The notes: a model not told the origin generated them from the letters alone. Shown: positions 44,250 to 53,440, counted from the first letter of the stretch. The stretch is DNA of 56,748 nt from CAKZQX01 sp034435975 (GCA_034435975.1 DAOTWD010000049.1:1-56748); one strand, 5' to 3'. A program made the numbers and translations.

Positions 44250-45596
44250 ATGAGTCATTATATTCCCATTACTGATACCGAGCGCGCTGAGATGCTCCAG
44301 GCAATCGGCGTTGACACGTTAGAGGCCCTGTTTGTTGATGTCCCGGCGGCGCTCCGCTTTCCGCCGCTTGATCTGCCCGCACCACTATCAGAGCCGGATC
44401 TGATGCGTGAGTTGCGGGTGTTGAGCGATGCCAATGCCCACCCACAGACACACAGCATATTCCTGGGGGCCGGCACCTACCACCACTTTGTTCCCAGCGC
44501 AGTTGATCAGATTCTGCGCCGGAGTGAGTTCTATACTGCCTATACACCCTATCAGCCCGAAATCAGCCAGGGTACGCTCCAGGCGATTTTCGAGTATCAG
44601 AGCCTCATCTGCCGGTTGACAGGCATGGATGTGGCGAATGCCTCGCACTACGATGGTGGCACAGCAATGGCTGAGGCAGCGATTATGGCACTGAACGTGC
44701 TACGCACGCGGCGCAAGATCGTCGTGAGCCGGGGTGTCCATCCCCAATATCGGGCAGTGCTCCGTACCTATGTGCAGTGCCTTGATGTCATGGTGGTGGG
44801 CGATGAGCAACCCGGCGCAACGCTGGAGGATACGCTGGCGCAGGTTGACGATACAACCGCGCTGGTTATTATCCAGACGCCGGATTTTCTGGGACGCCTG
44901 CACGACTTGCGCGGTGTGGCCGAGCGTGTACATGCCGCTGGCGCTCTGCTGGCTATCCATTTTGATCCACTGGCATTGGGGTTGTTCCAGACACCGGGGG
45001 CGGTTGGGGCCGATATTGCCACTGCTGAAGGCCAACCGCTCGGCATCGGGCTGAACTATGGTGGCCCCTACCTGGGAATCTTTACCTGTCAGCAAAACCA
45101 TGTTCACAAGATTGCCGGGCGCATCGTGGGAGCCACCCGCGATGTGGATGGCCAGCTCGCCTATGTCCTCACCCTGCGGGCACGCGAGCAGGATATTCGC
45201 CGCGAACGGGCCACCAGCAATATCTGCACCAATCAGGGCTTGATGGCGCTGGCCGCAACGGTGTACCTCAGCCTGCTGGGACGGCAGGGTCTGCGGCGTG
45301 TGGCCGAGTTGTGCTATCACCGGGCGCACTATGCCGCTACCCAGATTGCACACCTGCCCGGCTATACGGTTCTGAATAGCCAGCCCTTCTTCAAAGAATT
45401 TGTGGTGGCCTGTCCGCGTCCCGTGGCTGCGATCAACGCTGCCCTGCGTCAGCGCCGCATCATTGGTGGGTATGATCTGACAGGGGACGAACCCCAGCTG
45501 GGCCACGCAATGCTGGTGTGTGTCACCGAGATGAATACCCGATCCGAGATCGATGCGCTGGTCGGAGCATTACGCGATGTTGCCACTGCCGACTGA
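44250..45596 (+). CDS. gcvPA: Glycine dehydrogenase (decarboxylating) subunit 1
   Basis: This encodes the 448-residue N-terminal half of the P-protein, in lineages where it is split. Together with subunit 2 it decarboxylates glycine and loads the H-protein. The N-terminus MSHYIPITDTERAEML is the standard one for this subunit. Other motifs are FLGAGTYHHFVPSAVDQI, YTPYQPEISQGTLQAIFEYQ and NASHYDGGTAMAEA. The cofactor-neighbour segment GLNYGGPYLGIF and RERATSNICTNQGLMALAA are also conserved. The frame opens 39 codons earlier, but the ATG at 44250 (weak GGAAAG site) gives the family start. gcvPB begins 31 bases after its stop. Confidence 0.95.
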   Translation: MSHYIPITDTERAEMLQAIGVDTLEALFVDVPAALRFPPLDLPAPLSEPDLMRELRVLSDANAHPQTHSIFLGAGTYHHFVPSAVDQILRRSEFYTAYTPYQPEISQGTLQAIFEYQSLICRLTGMDVANASHYDGGTAMAEAAIMALNVLRTRRKIVVSRGVHPQYRAVLRTYVQCLDVMVVGDEQPGATLEDTLAQVDDTTALVIIQTPDFLGRLHDLRGVAERVHAAGALLAIHFDPLALGLFQTPGAVGADIATAEGQPLGIGLNYGGPYLGIFTCQQNHVHKIAGRIVGATRDVDGQLAYVLTLRAREQDIRRERATSNICTNQGLMALAATVYLSLLGRQGLRRVAELCYHRAHYAATQIAHLPGYTVLNSQPFFKEFVVACPRPVAAINAALRQRRIIGGYDLTGDEPQLGHAMLVCVTEMNTRSEIDALVGALRDVATAD

Positions 45597-45627
45597 TGCC
45601 AGATAGCCTGGAAAGTGATCACCAGAG

Positions 45628-47112
45628 ATGAATACCTATGAACCCCCGCTGTTTGAACTCTCGTCACCGGGCAAGTATGGCGCGAACCTGCCCGAACTGG
45701 ATGTGCCCGTGGCCGACTTGCCCACCGATTTGCTGCGCCAGGACGATCTGGCCGATTTTCCAGAACTGAGTGAGCCGGAAGTGATCCGCCACTTTACGCG
45801 CATCAGCCAGCGCAATTTTTGCATTGACACTGGCATGTATCCACTCGGCTCGTGTACCATGAAGTACAACCCCAAGATCCACGAAGAGGCGGCGCGTTTA
45901 CCCGGTTTTGCCGGGGCGCATCCCCTGCAAGACGAGTCGCTGGCACAGGGAGCATTGCGGCTGATGTATGAGTTACAGCGCGATCTGGCCGAGATCAGCG
46001 GCTTTGATGCGGTATCGTTGCAACCAGCGGCTGGAGCACAGGGCGAGTTTACCGGCATCCTGGTATTCCGTGCCTATCACCTGGATCGCGGCGATACCGA
46101 GCGCACTGAGGTGCTGGTGCCCGATGCGGCCCATGGCACCAATCCGGCCACGGCAGCGATGGCTGGCTTCAAGGTGGTGGAAATCAAGAGTGATGCGCGA
46201 GGCAATGTCGATCTGGCCGATCTCAAACAGAAACTCTCGCCGCGCACTGCCGGCCTGATGTTGACCAATCCGAACACGCTGGGCCTGTTCGAGGAACAGA
46301 TCGTTGAGGTAGCACACCTGGTACACGCAGCCGGTGGGTTGCTGTATGGTGATGGTGCAAATTTCAACGCCATTCTGGGTATTGTAAAGCCGCGTGATGT
46401 CGGGTTCGATTTTATGCACTACAATCTCCATAAGACGTTTACCACTCCCCACGGTGGCGGTGGGCCAGGCAGTGGTGCAGTAGGCTGCACGGCGGCACTG
46501 GCACCCTTCCTACCTGGCCCATGTGTACGCCTGGCGTCATCGGCAGGCACTCCATCACCAGTCTATGAATTGTTCACCCCTGCAAAGAGTATCGGGCGCG
46601 TCAAGACATTTCATGGCAACTTTGGGATGCTGGTGCGGGCCTGGACATACATTCGTACGATGGGGGCTGCTGGATTGCGCACCGTGGCTGAAACTGCTGT
46701 GCTGAATGCCAATTATCTGCGTGTACAGCTTGATGATCTCTACCCACCCGCAGTAGATCGCACCTGTATGCACGAAGCGGTGCTGAAGGGCCAGCTGGCG
46801 GGAGCGAAGGGTGTACGGACACTCGATATTGCCAAGCGTTTGATCGATTATGGCTTTCATCCACCCACGATCTACTTTCCGTTGATCGTGCCTGAAGCGC
46901 TGATGATCGAGCCTACTGAGACCGAGACGAAGCGTAACCTGGATGCCTTCGTGCAGGCGTTGCGTGCAATTGCACGTGAGGCTGTTGAGCAGCCCGATCT
47001 GCTGCACGCGGCTCCTACGACCGCGCCAGTACGTCGCCTGGACGAGGTGCGTGCGGCACGCCACCCGGTCTTATGCTACGATCCAGAGCAGTTTGCAAAG
47101 CTCCGTTCATAA
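45628..47112 (+). CDS. gcvPB: Glycine dehydrogenase (decarboxylating) subunit 2
   Basis: This 494-residue C-terminal half of the P-protein carries the pyridoxal phosphate. The PLP lysine is in NLHKTFTTPHGGGGPGSG (about residues 270-287). Other signatures are GSCTMKYNPK near the N-terminus, SLQPAAGAQGEFTG, VPDAAHGTNPATAAMAGF, and the conserved ending of the domain with EPTETETKRNLDAF. It works as a tetramer with subunit 1 in the cytoplasm. The start region has only a weak CCAGAG, but translation is probably coupled to gcvPA upstream. The gene is followed at once by a large stem-loop. Confidence 0.95.
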   Translation: MNTYEPPLFELSSPGKYGANLPELDVPVADLPTDLLRQDDLADFPELSEPEVIRHFTRISQRNFCIDTGMYPLGSCTMKYNPKIHEEAARLPGFAGAHPLQDESLAQGALRLMYELQRDLAEISGFDAVSLQPAAGAQGEFTGILVFRAYHLDRGDTERTEVLVPDAAHGTNPATAAMAGFKVVEIKSDARGNVDLADLKQKLSPRTAGLMLTNPNTLGLFEEQIVEVAHLVHAAGGLLYGDGANFNAILGIVKPRDVGFDFMHYNLHKTFTTPHGGGGPGSGAVGCTAALAPFLPGPCVRLASSAGTPSPVYELFTPAKSIGRVKTFHGNFGMLVRAWTYIRTMGAAGLRTVAETAVLNANYLRVQLDDLYPPAVDRTCMHEAVLKGQLAGAKGVRTLDIAKRLIDYGFHPPTIYFPLIVPEALMIEPTETETKRNLDAFVQALRAIAREAVEQPDLLHAAPTTAPVRRLDEVRAARHPVLCYDPEQFAKLRS

Positions 47113-47116
47113 TGCT

Positions 47117-47170
47117 TTCTCGCGCTGGTGCGTTCTGGCGTTGAAATTTGCCAGTCGGCCAGCGCGAGAA
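47117..47170 (+). terminator. Branched stem-loop after gcvPB
   Basis: TTCTCGCGCTGG (47117-47128) is perfectly complementary to 47159-47170. Inside, CTGGC (47135-47139) pairs with GCCAG (47150-47154). It starts five bases after the stop codon. No T tract follows, so it may protect the mRNA 3' end or act with Rho, rather than as a classic terminator. Confidence 0.55.
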
Positions 47171-47339
47171 CCAATCAACGCACTGAAGCGCCAGCCATGG
47201 TACGACTGTTGCAACACTATCTGTCTGTTATGTCCACGGCAAATAATCGGCACATATTCGTTCAATCATACAAACATCATCGCCATCGCTGGAACACGCT
47301 GTCCTGTTGTGTCTTCCGGCATCAGCGAAGAGGATGAGA

Positions 47340-48854
47340 ATGCAAGAGCGCATCGGCATTATTGACCTGGGATCAAACACCACTCGCTTGATTGTGATGG
47401 CCTATCAACCCCATCTGTGTTTCAAACTGGTTGATGAAGTGAGTGAGACAGTACGGCTGGCAGAGGGGGTTGGTACGGATGGGATGCTCAAACCGCGCCC
47501 GATGCAACGGGCGATCGAGGCCCTCAAGATGTTCTATAGTTTCTGCCGTGCAACGGGCGTTCACCAGATTGTCGCCGTCGGTACCAGCGCCATCCGCGAG
47601 GCGACGAATCAGGCCGATTTTCTGCATCTCCTCCAGCAGGAAACCGACCTGGATTTGCGCATCTTGAGCGGTGAAGAGGAAGCGTACTATGGGTATCTGG
47701 GAGTAATTAACTCACTGCCCTTTAGCGATGGCTTTGTGATCGACATTGGCGGAGGGAGCGCCGAGGTAACGGCGGTGCGGGGACGGGCCTTTGGGAATTC
47801 GATTTCGCAACAGGCGGGTGCGGTGCGTTTTACCGAGCGCTTTGTCCATTCTGATCCGATCAGCAAGAAAGAATTCCGCGCCTTAGAGCAGGGAGCGGCT
47901 GCGGTTTTTGCCGATCTGGATTGGTTTAGCGCCAGTGCCGGGCCAGTGCTGGTCGGGATAGGTGGCACTGTGCGTAACCTGGCGCGTATCGATCAGAAGC
48001 GGCGTCATTATCCGCTCGATCGCTTGCACAGCTATCGCCTCACCTATCAAGCGCTGGAAGAGATCGTGGACATCCTGCGTAACAGCAGCCTGTACGAGCG
48101 TGAGTCGCTGCCGGGGCTGAACCGCGAACGGGCTGATATTATCCTGGCGGGCGCCGTGATTCTGCGGCAGTCAATGCTGCAAGGCGGCTTTAGCGAGTTG
48201 CTGGTAAGCGGGCAGGGCCTGCGCGAAGGTCTGTTTTATGAGCATTTTCTGGCAGGGCAAAAGGTGCCGCTGTTTTCTGACAAACGTGCCTTCAGTGTAC
48301 AGAATCTGGCATTGGTACACAACTATGAAGAGTTGCACGCCCTCAAGGTACGCGAGTTAAGTCTGTCGCTGTTTGACCAGTTGCAAGCGCTCCACGGCTA
48401 TGGCCTGTGGGAACGCGAGTTGCTCTCCTATGGGGCGATACTGCATGATATCGGGGTAGAGGTGGGCTACTATGACCATCATAAGCATTCCGCCTATCTG
48501 ATACTCAATGCGGCATTGCTCGGCTTCACGCACCGCGAGATTGTCCTGCTGGCAATGTTGGCGCGCTATCATCGCAAAGGTTCGATCAATGTCAGCGAAT
48601 ACCGAGCAATTCTCGCTGATGATGACGAGGAACGGCTGTCGCGCTTGAGCGCACTCCTGCGCATTGCCGAGTATCTGGAGCGCAGCAAAAGCCAGGTTGT
48701 GCGGGCGTTGCGGGTGACAATCAAAGACAGTGGCATCAAAATACATGTGCAGGCCAGCGGCGACGCGACCGTGGAGGTGTGGGATGCCAACCGCCGAACA
48801 AGCCTGTTCAAAAAGGCTTTTGGACGCGAGGTTGAGATTGTCATTGGGGAGTAG
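47340..48854 (+). CDS. ppx: Ppx/GppA family exopolyphosphatase
   Basis: This 504-residue phosphatase is of the actin-like ASKHA fold, acting on polyphosphate or guanosine pentaphosphate. The N-terminal phosphate loop is IGIIDLGSNTTRLIV (residues 5-19). The second loop is FVIDIGGGSAEVT, and VAVGTSAIREA and the Glu in SGEEEAYYGYLG (catalytic) are present. The C-terminal third carries an HD-type domain (LSYGAILHDIGVEVGYYDHH) seen in longer Ppx enzymes. Which of the two activities dominates cannot be told. Three nearby ATGs exist. The one at 47340 has GAAGAGG at the best spacing, so I chose it. Confidence 0.9.
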   Translation: MQERIGIIDLGSNTTRLIVMAYQPHLCFKLVDEVSETVRLAEGVGTDGMLKPRPMQRAIEALKMFYSFCRATGVHQIVAVGTSAIREATNQADFLHLLQQETDLDLRILSGEEEAYYGYLGVINSLPFSDGFVIDIGGGSAEVTAVRGRAFGNSISQQAGAVRFTERFVHSDPISKKEFRALEQGAAAVFADLDWFSASAGPVLVGIGGTVRNLARIDQKRRHYPLDRLHSYRLTYQALEEIVDILRNSSLYERESLPGLNRERADIILAGAVILRQSMLQGGFSELLVSGQGLREGLFYEHFLAGQKVPLFSDKRAFSVQNLALVHNYEELHALKVRELSLSLFDQLQALHGYGLWERELLSYGAILHDIGVEVGYYDHHKHSAYLILNAALLGFTHREIVLLAMLARYHRKGSINVSEYRAILADDDEERLSRLSALLRIAEYLERSKSQVVRALRVTIKDSGIKIHVQASGDATVEVWDANRRTSLFKKAFGREVEIVIGE

Positions 48855-48859
48855 TACGA

Positions 48860-49265
48860 CAACGAGACATCCCCTGGGTAGGAAGGCACGGCATTGGCGA
48901 GGCGTGAGGGAAGAGACGTGAGGCAAGAGGCGTGAGGGAAGAGACGTGAGGGGAAGGATAGAGGATTCTCGCTTCTCGCTTCTCTCCGCTCGCTCCTATC
49001 TTCTCGCTTCTCTCCGCTCGCTCCTATCTTCTCGCTTCTCGCTTCTCTCCGCCCGCTTCTCGCTCCTCGCTCCTATCTTCTCGCTTCTCGCTTCTCTCCG
49101 CCCGCTTCTCGCTCCTCGCTCCTATCTTCTCGCTTCTCTCCGCCCGCTTCTCGCTCCTCGCTCCTATCTTCTCGCTTCTCGCTTCTCTCCGCCCGCTTCT
49201 CGCTCCTCGCTCCTATCTTCTCGCTTCTCGCTTCTCTCCGCCCGCTTCTCGCTCCTCGCTTGTGG
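48860..49265 (+). repeat. Longest heptad repeat element
   Basis: It begins with CAACGAGACATCCCCTGG (48860-48877), identical to the left end of the element at 36163. A purine arm with GAAGAGACGTGAGG-like units follows (about 48900-48963). A pyrimidine arm then runs to about 49265, made of 7-base units (TCTCGCT, TCTCTCC, GCCCGCT, CCTATCT) in a higher-order repeat of about 42 bases. No inverted right end is found. It separates two convergent genes. The long open frames in it are artefacts. Confidence 0.8.
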
Positions 49266-49293
49266 TGATAATTGATACGATTTGTGCGACTAC

Positions 49294-50193
49294 TCACATA
49301 GAACGTCTTCTCGGTTCAGCAGACCCTTTCTCCTGCACAGGCGGTTCCAGGGCACAGATCTGCCGTTCATAGTCAAGCGTGAGCGTCGCAAAGCGTGCCA
49401 GGAGCCGATTGCCAATGTTTGCGCGCCCGGCCCGCCGCAGATCACCCCCGCCATTTGCCGGTGTATCCAGGGCAATCTGGTGCAACACAAATGGCCCCAG
49501 TTGCAAGCGTTCCACCATACCCAGCAGCACTTCACAATCACCGCTGAAATCATGGCCCTGCGCTGCGCTGACCGCCGTGGCATCGCGATGCAACCCCAGT
49601 TGCGCCGCCAGATCAGGGCCGACGGTCAGGCCACTGTTGGAGCCGGTGTCAATCGTTGCCATTGCCAGGTGCAGATCTTCGTCCAGGGTGAGATCGGCCA
49701 GAGCAGGAAAGTGTTCAAAGAACATGAGCGGCAACTGGTGTGCATACGGCGAGAGTAGCGGCAGGCCGAGATCAGGATGCCGCAGGCTCACCATGTGTTG
49801 AACATAGTTCACATGCAATATCACCTGACGCAACACATTGTAGCCCAGTATCACATCGATCTCAAACGGAGCCATCCGCAAATCAACTGCCAGCGCAAAG
49901 AGATCGCGTACCTCCAGATCTCCCAGCCGCAACCAGGGCAGCACCGTCTCGGTAAAAGGCACGGCATCACTGGCAGCACTCTGCCCCAGCGCAAACTCGC
50001 CGAGCCGCAGACCCAGCCGCCGGGCCAGCTCCAGGTCAACGGCCGAGGGATCGGTACCAGTATCCAGCAGCACCGTCAGCGGGCGACCACCCGGCCCGGC
50101 CGCTGTACACCGTAGCACCTGCGGCTCAAAGATGAGGGGCAGTGTGGTCGCCCCACTGGCTGGAAACAACAGCCGTGTCGCATCAGTGAGCAT
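49294..50193 (-). CDS. Protein with two retropepsin-like DTG halves
   Basis: This 299-residue protein appears to contain two aspartic-protease half domains. The first has VLLDTGTDPSAVD (DTG at 44-46) with the later hydrophobic-Gly segment DVILGYNVL (about 113-121). The second has ATIDTGSNSGLTV (DTG at 182-184) with ANIGNRLL (about 259-266). Bacterial retropepsin-like proteins usually have one half and dimerise. Two halves in one chain recall the pepsin layout. No signal peptide is visible, so it is probably cytoplasmic. A good promoter lies about 40 bases upstream on the - strand. The start ATG has only a weak Shine-Dalgarno. Substrate and true protease activity are unknown. Confidence 0.8.
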   Translation of the reverse strand: MLTDATRLLFPASGATTLPLIFEPQVLRCTAAGPGGRPLTVLLDTGTDPSAVDLELARRLGLRLGEFALGQSAASDAVPFTETVLPWLRLGDLEVRDLFALAVDLRMAPFEIDVILGYNVLRQVILHVNYVQHMVSLRHPDLGLPLLSPYAHQLPLMFFEHFPALADLTLDEDLHLAMATIDTGSNSGLTVGPDLAAQLGLHRDATAVSAAQGHDFSGDCEVLLGMVERLQLGPFVLHQIALDTPANGGGDLRRAGRANIGNRLLARFATLTLDYERQICALEPPVQEKGSAEPRRRSM

Positions 50194-50231
50194 GGCATTC
50201 CATCATTATTCAGCCCAAAAGATTTTTGTGC

Positions 50232-50260
50232 ATGATACCACGACTGACGTGATGGTACAA
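50232..50260 (-). promoter_or_regulatory. Promoter for the two-DTG protein
   Basis: On the - strand TTGTAC (50260-50255) and TATCAT (50237-50232) are 17 bases apart, with TGG before the -10. The likely start of transcription is near 50225, about 32 bases before the start codon. The right arm also reads TGG-TACAAT on +, so the site is partly symmetric. Confidence 0.6.
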
Positions 50261-50406
50261 TAGCGGGATAAGGCAACCGTCCACGAAGGGCACCATGCAT
50301 AGGCAAGCCCGCCATCCCCGAATATGGAACCACGCATGCGACCACAGCGACGGCCGTCCACACATCACATACGGCCACACATGCGACCCTATGCTCTGAC
50401 GACACC

Positions 50407-52044
50407 TCAGGTATGATGGCGTACAATCAGGCTCCGGCCGGTCATATCCTCAGGCTGTGGCAGGCCAAGCAGTTCGAGCAGTGTCGGCGCAACATCGGCC
50501 AGGCGGCCACCGCTGCGCAGCGATATGTCATCCTTGCCCAGGCCCAGTTCGGGGGCCGCCACCAGAATACACGGGACAGGGTTGGTGGTGTGGGCCGTAT
50601 GCGGGCCACCCTTTTCAGGATCGATCATCAACTCGGCATTACCGTGATCGGCGATGATCAGGATCGCGCCGCCCCGCTCGATGACTGCGGGCACGACCCG
50701 ACCCAGCGCGGCATCAACGGTCTCGCAGGCAGCAATGATCGCCTCCTGCACGCCAGTATGCCCTACCATATCGGGGTTTGCATAATTCACGATCATAAAG
50801 TCATACTGCTCACTCTCGATGGCCTGCAACAACCCCTCGGTGACCCCTGCCGCGCTCATTTCGGGTTGCAAATCGTAGGTAGCAACTTTGGGTGACGCCA
50901 CCAGAAGCCGATCTTCGCCGGCAAACGGCTCTTCGCGTCCACCGTTAAAAAAGAACGTCACGTGTGGATATTTCTCGGTCTCAGCTGTATGAAACTGGCG
51001 CAAGCCAGCCGCGCTGATCACCTGGCCGATTGGCCGGGTGACATGTCGTGGTGGGAAGGCAACATGCACGGGCAACCCTTCTTCATACTGAGTCAAGGTG
51101 ACATAGTACAGATTCTCGATCTGCCGTTCGCGCTGCCAGATCTGATCCGGCAACTGCTGGCCACTGGCCTTCTGTTGCTCGTAGTGCTGCTGGATCTGCT
51201 GGTTGAGATCGGGCAGCACAAAGGCCCGGGTCAATTGACGTCCACGGTCAGGGCGGAAGTTATAGAAAATAATCGCGTCTCCATCCTGCACTGTCGCCAC
51301 TGGCTTGCCATCACGCATTATCACCGTGGGCAGCATAAACTCGTCGCTGACATTGTTGGCATACGACGCCTCAATCGCGGCCCGTGCATTGCTGGCCACC
51401 GCGCCCACGCCTTTGACCATCGCATCATAGGCGCGCCCGGTGCGCTCCCAACGCCGATCTCGATCCATACCGTAGTAGCGCCCGCCGACAGTGGCTATCT
51501 CACCCACGCCGATCCGTTGTAACACCTGCTCCAGATTGTCTAGAAACCCCAGGGCGCTCTGCGGCAGTACATCACGGCCATCGAGCAGCAGGTGCAGATA
51601 GACCCGCTCAAACCCCTTGCGCCGGGCCAGTTCGATCAGGGCATGCAGGTGATCCTGATGTGAGTGGACACCACCCGGGCCAAACAGACCGATCAGGTGC
51701 AGGTTGCCTCCCGTCTGCTGAGCGTGGGCGATCGCGTTGCCCAGCACCTCGTTGGTAAAAAAGTCACCATCGCGAATTGATTTGTTAATGCGTGTAAAGT
51801 CCTGATAGACCACCATCCCCGCGCCGATATTCAAGTGGCCAACCTCAGAATTGCCAATCTGACCCTCCGGCAAACCCACATCCATACCCGAGGCCGAGAG
51901 GGTGGTATAGGGACACTCCACCGTCCAGCGATCCACATTGGGCGTCCGAGCGCGAGCAACGCCATTTGCGGGGCCAGGCTCGGCCAATCCCCATCCATCC
52001 ATTATTGCCAGCACGACCGGACGTGGTTTTCTGGGTTCACTCAT
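50407..52044 (-). CDS. gpmI: 2,3-bisphosphoglycerate-independent phosphoglycerate mutase
   Basis: This 545-residue alkaline-phosphatase-superfamily enzyme interconverts 3- and 2-phosphoglycerate using two manganese ions. The metal site starts with VVLAIMDGWGL (Asp near residue 15), and the phospho-serine is in GQIGNSEVGHLNIGAG. GGVHSHQDHLHALIELA and HLLLDGRDVLPQSAL are characteristic. The second metal cluster includes NYANPDMVGHTG, DHGNAE and PHTAHTTNPVP. Length is in the normal range. The ATG at 52044 has AAGGAGAGGAG upstream. It supplies glycolysis with 2-phosphoglycerate. Pyruvate kinase and PEP carboxylase are elsewhere in the window. Confidence 0.97.
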   Translation of the reverse strand: MSEPRKPRPVVLAIMDGWGLAEPGPANGVARARTPNVDRWTVECPYTTLSASGMDVGLPEGQIGNSEVGHLNIGAGMVVYQDFTRINKSIRDGDFFTNEVLGNAIAHAQQTGGNLHLIGLFGPGGVHSHQDHLHALIELARRKGFERVYLHLLLDGRDVLPQSALGFLDNLEQVLQRIGVGEIATVGGRYYGMDRDRRWERTGRAYDAMVKGVGAVASNARAAIEASYANNVSDEFMLPTVIMRDGKPVATVQDGDAIIFYNFRPDRGRQLTRAFVLPDLNQQIQQHYEQQKASGQQLPDQIWQRERQIENLYYVTLTQYEEGLPVHVAFPPRHVTRPIGQVISAAGLRQFHTAETEKYPHVTFFFNGGREEPFAGEDRLLVASPKVATYDLQPEMSAAGVTEGLLQAIESEQYDFMIVNYANPDMVGHTGVQEAIIAACETVDAALGRVVPAVIERGGAILIIADHGNAELMIDPEKGGPHTAHTTNPVPCILVAAPELGLGKDDISLRSGGRLADVAPTLLELLGLPQPEDMTGRSLIVRHHT

Positions 52045-52262
52045 AACGCTCCTCTCCTTGTATCCAGCCTGCTCTCAGTGCAAGCTATGCCGGTACATTC
52101 CACTCACTGTTTTCCCGATCCCGATATGACCAACCGCTGTATCGGTGACAGATGATCAGCTCCAGCGCGATCGCCAGCGTCCCTATTCAGGCTGGCGCAT
52201 CAGCCCGCGCTGGCGTTGCTCTCGCCAACCGGTAGCCCTCCTGTTTACAGGCCGGGCGATCT

Positions 52263-52949
52263 TCAGTAACGTGCGCGCAGCATCTTCTCAGCGCTGCGCT
52301 GCGCGTCAGGATAACCAACTGCGACATAATCGCGAGCAACTGCCTCGGCGTCAAATGCAATCCGATGATGGGCGATCTGCCAGTGTGTGCCATCGAAGGT
52401 CAACGTAACATACACGGCCCGCAACAGGCCATCGCGCGGCAACCCAACACTGGCGACATTCACCAGCGTGTAGTGATCCACCTGGCGGACAAAGGGCACA
52501 TGATAATGCCCAAAGGCAACCAGTTCCTGGGACACATCCTGTAACAGCGGGCGAATAATGACCGCGCTGTGGTCAGGTTTGATCGCATCGCGCAAGTTAC
52601 GTGGATTGGCATGCACGACGAGGAGTTCGTGACCAGGTGCCGCTGTAATAGTCTGTGCAAAGGGTAAGGCTTCCAGCCACAACAGATCATCTGCCGACAA
52701 CTTCGAGCGTGCAAAGACACTGGCTGCATCCTGAGCATACAGCGCATCCTGATCGGTATTGCCAATGACAAAGCACGCCCCTGGTAACGTGCGGAGCAGT
52801 GCCATCACCTCGGACGGGCGCGGGCCATCGACCACCAGATCGCCTGCTACCACCAGAATATCCGGTTGTGTCTCACGGCGGATATGTCGCAGTACCGCCT
52901 CCAGTGCAACCACGTTGCCATGAATATCGGAAAAAAGAACGATCCGCAT
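52263..52949 (-). CDS. Metallophosphoesterase (YfcE/DNA-repair-type fold)
   Basis: This 228-residue calcineurin-like phosphoesterase has the metal motifs FSDIHGNVVAL (residues 6-16), VVAGDLVVDGP (about 33) and IGNTDQD (GNxD/H block, with Asp). VVHANPRN and FGHYHVPF supply the later histidines. It is a single-domain cytoplasmic enzyme, probably hydrolysing a phosphodiester or phosphomonoester. The natural substrate cannot be read from sequence. Its start is three bases after the stop of the small membrane protein gene, so the two are coupled. The Shine-Dalgarno is weak (GTAAG), consistent with coupling. Confidence 0.9.
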   Translation of the reverse strand: MRIVLFSDIHGNVVALEAVLRHIRRETQPDILVVAGDLVVDGPRPSEVMALLRTLPGACFVIGNTDQDALYAQDAASVFARSKLSADDLLWLEALPFAQTITAAPGHELLVVHANPRNLRDAIKPDHSAVIIRPLLQDVSQELVAFGHYHVPFVRQVDHYTLVNVASVGLPRDGLLRAVYVTLTFDGTHWQIAHHRIAFDAEAVARDYVAVGYPDAQRSAEKMLRARY

Positions 52950-52952
52950 ATC

Positions 52953-53303
52953 TTACTTACTCCGTACCCGGCGTTTCAAATTTACGGTTGGTTTGCGAAA
53001 GAGCAACACGTCAAACATACCACGGGGATAGCGCTCAAACAGCCACCTGACTCCGCCCTGGACGCGCCAGATAAGAAACGTTATCAGGCCCACCGCCAGC
53101 AATGCTGCACTGAGCGGATTGCTGACAGGCTGGTTATTCAGGATCGCAAACGCAGCCGTACCAAACAGCACCGTGAAGGCACCGCCCTGCACAACCTGCA
53201 ACAACAACAGGCGCTCCCGTGTCTGGCGATAGGCATACCAATACGCACTGCCCCACCAGATTTGAAACAGGGACATGAAAATGGCTAACACGAGTAACAG
53301 CAT
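52953..53303 (-). CDS. Small membrane protein (116 aa, about three TM helices)
   Basis: I do not recognise a family. Three hydrophobic segments are seen: residues 2-24 (LLVLAIFMSLFQIWWGSAYW), about 33-57 (VVQGGAFTVLFGTAAFAIL) and about 64-84 (AALLAVGLITFLIW). A basic cytoplasmic tail (about 85-116) ends in NLKRRVRSK. The start ATG is preceded by GAGGAAAG. It is the first gene of a two-gene unit with the metallophosphoesterase, so it may be a membrane partner, although nothing in the sequence proves that. Confidence 0.8.
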   Translation of the reverse strand: MLLLVLAIFMSLFQIWWGSAYWYAYRQTRERLLLLQVVQGGAFTVLFGTAAFAILNNQPVSNPLSAALLAVGLITFLIWRVQGGVRWLFERYPRGMFDVLLFRKPTVNLKRRVRSK

Positions 53304-53396
53304 CAGCTTTCCTCATCGTAACATCTTGCACCTCGACTCTGTGCAGACCCGGGATAAAAACATCATAGCATACTTCTGAAGAGTGTGGGGGGCGGC

Positions 53397-53426
53397 TTGA
53401 ACAACGGCACAGCTCTGTGGTATAAT
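53397..53426 (+). promoter_or_regulatory. Promoter of the valS T-box transcript
   Basis: TTGAAC (53397-53402) and TATAAT (53421-53426) are 18 bases apart with TGG before the -10, an excellent extended -10 promoter. It starts transcription just before the T-box leader. Confidence 0.8.
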
Positions 53427-53440
53427 CAGCATTGAAAACA

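Noticed and set aside
50274..50400. Short shared words with 27355-27395 (for example CAACCGTCCACGAA and CCACGCATGCGACC)
   Set aside because: The matches are short and their order differs, so I could not define a repeat element with boundaries.
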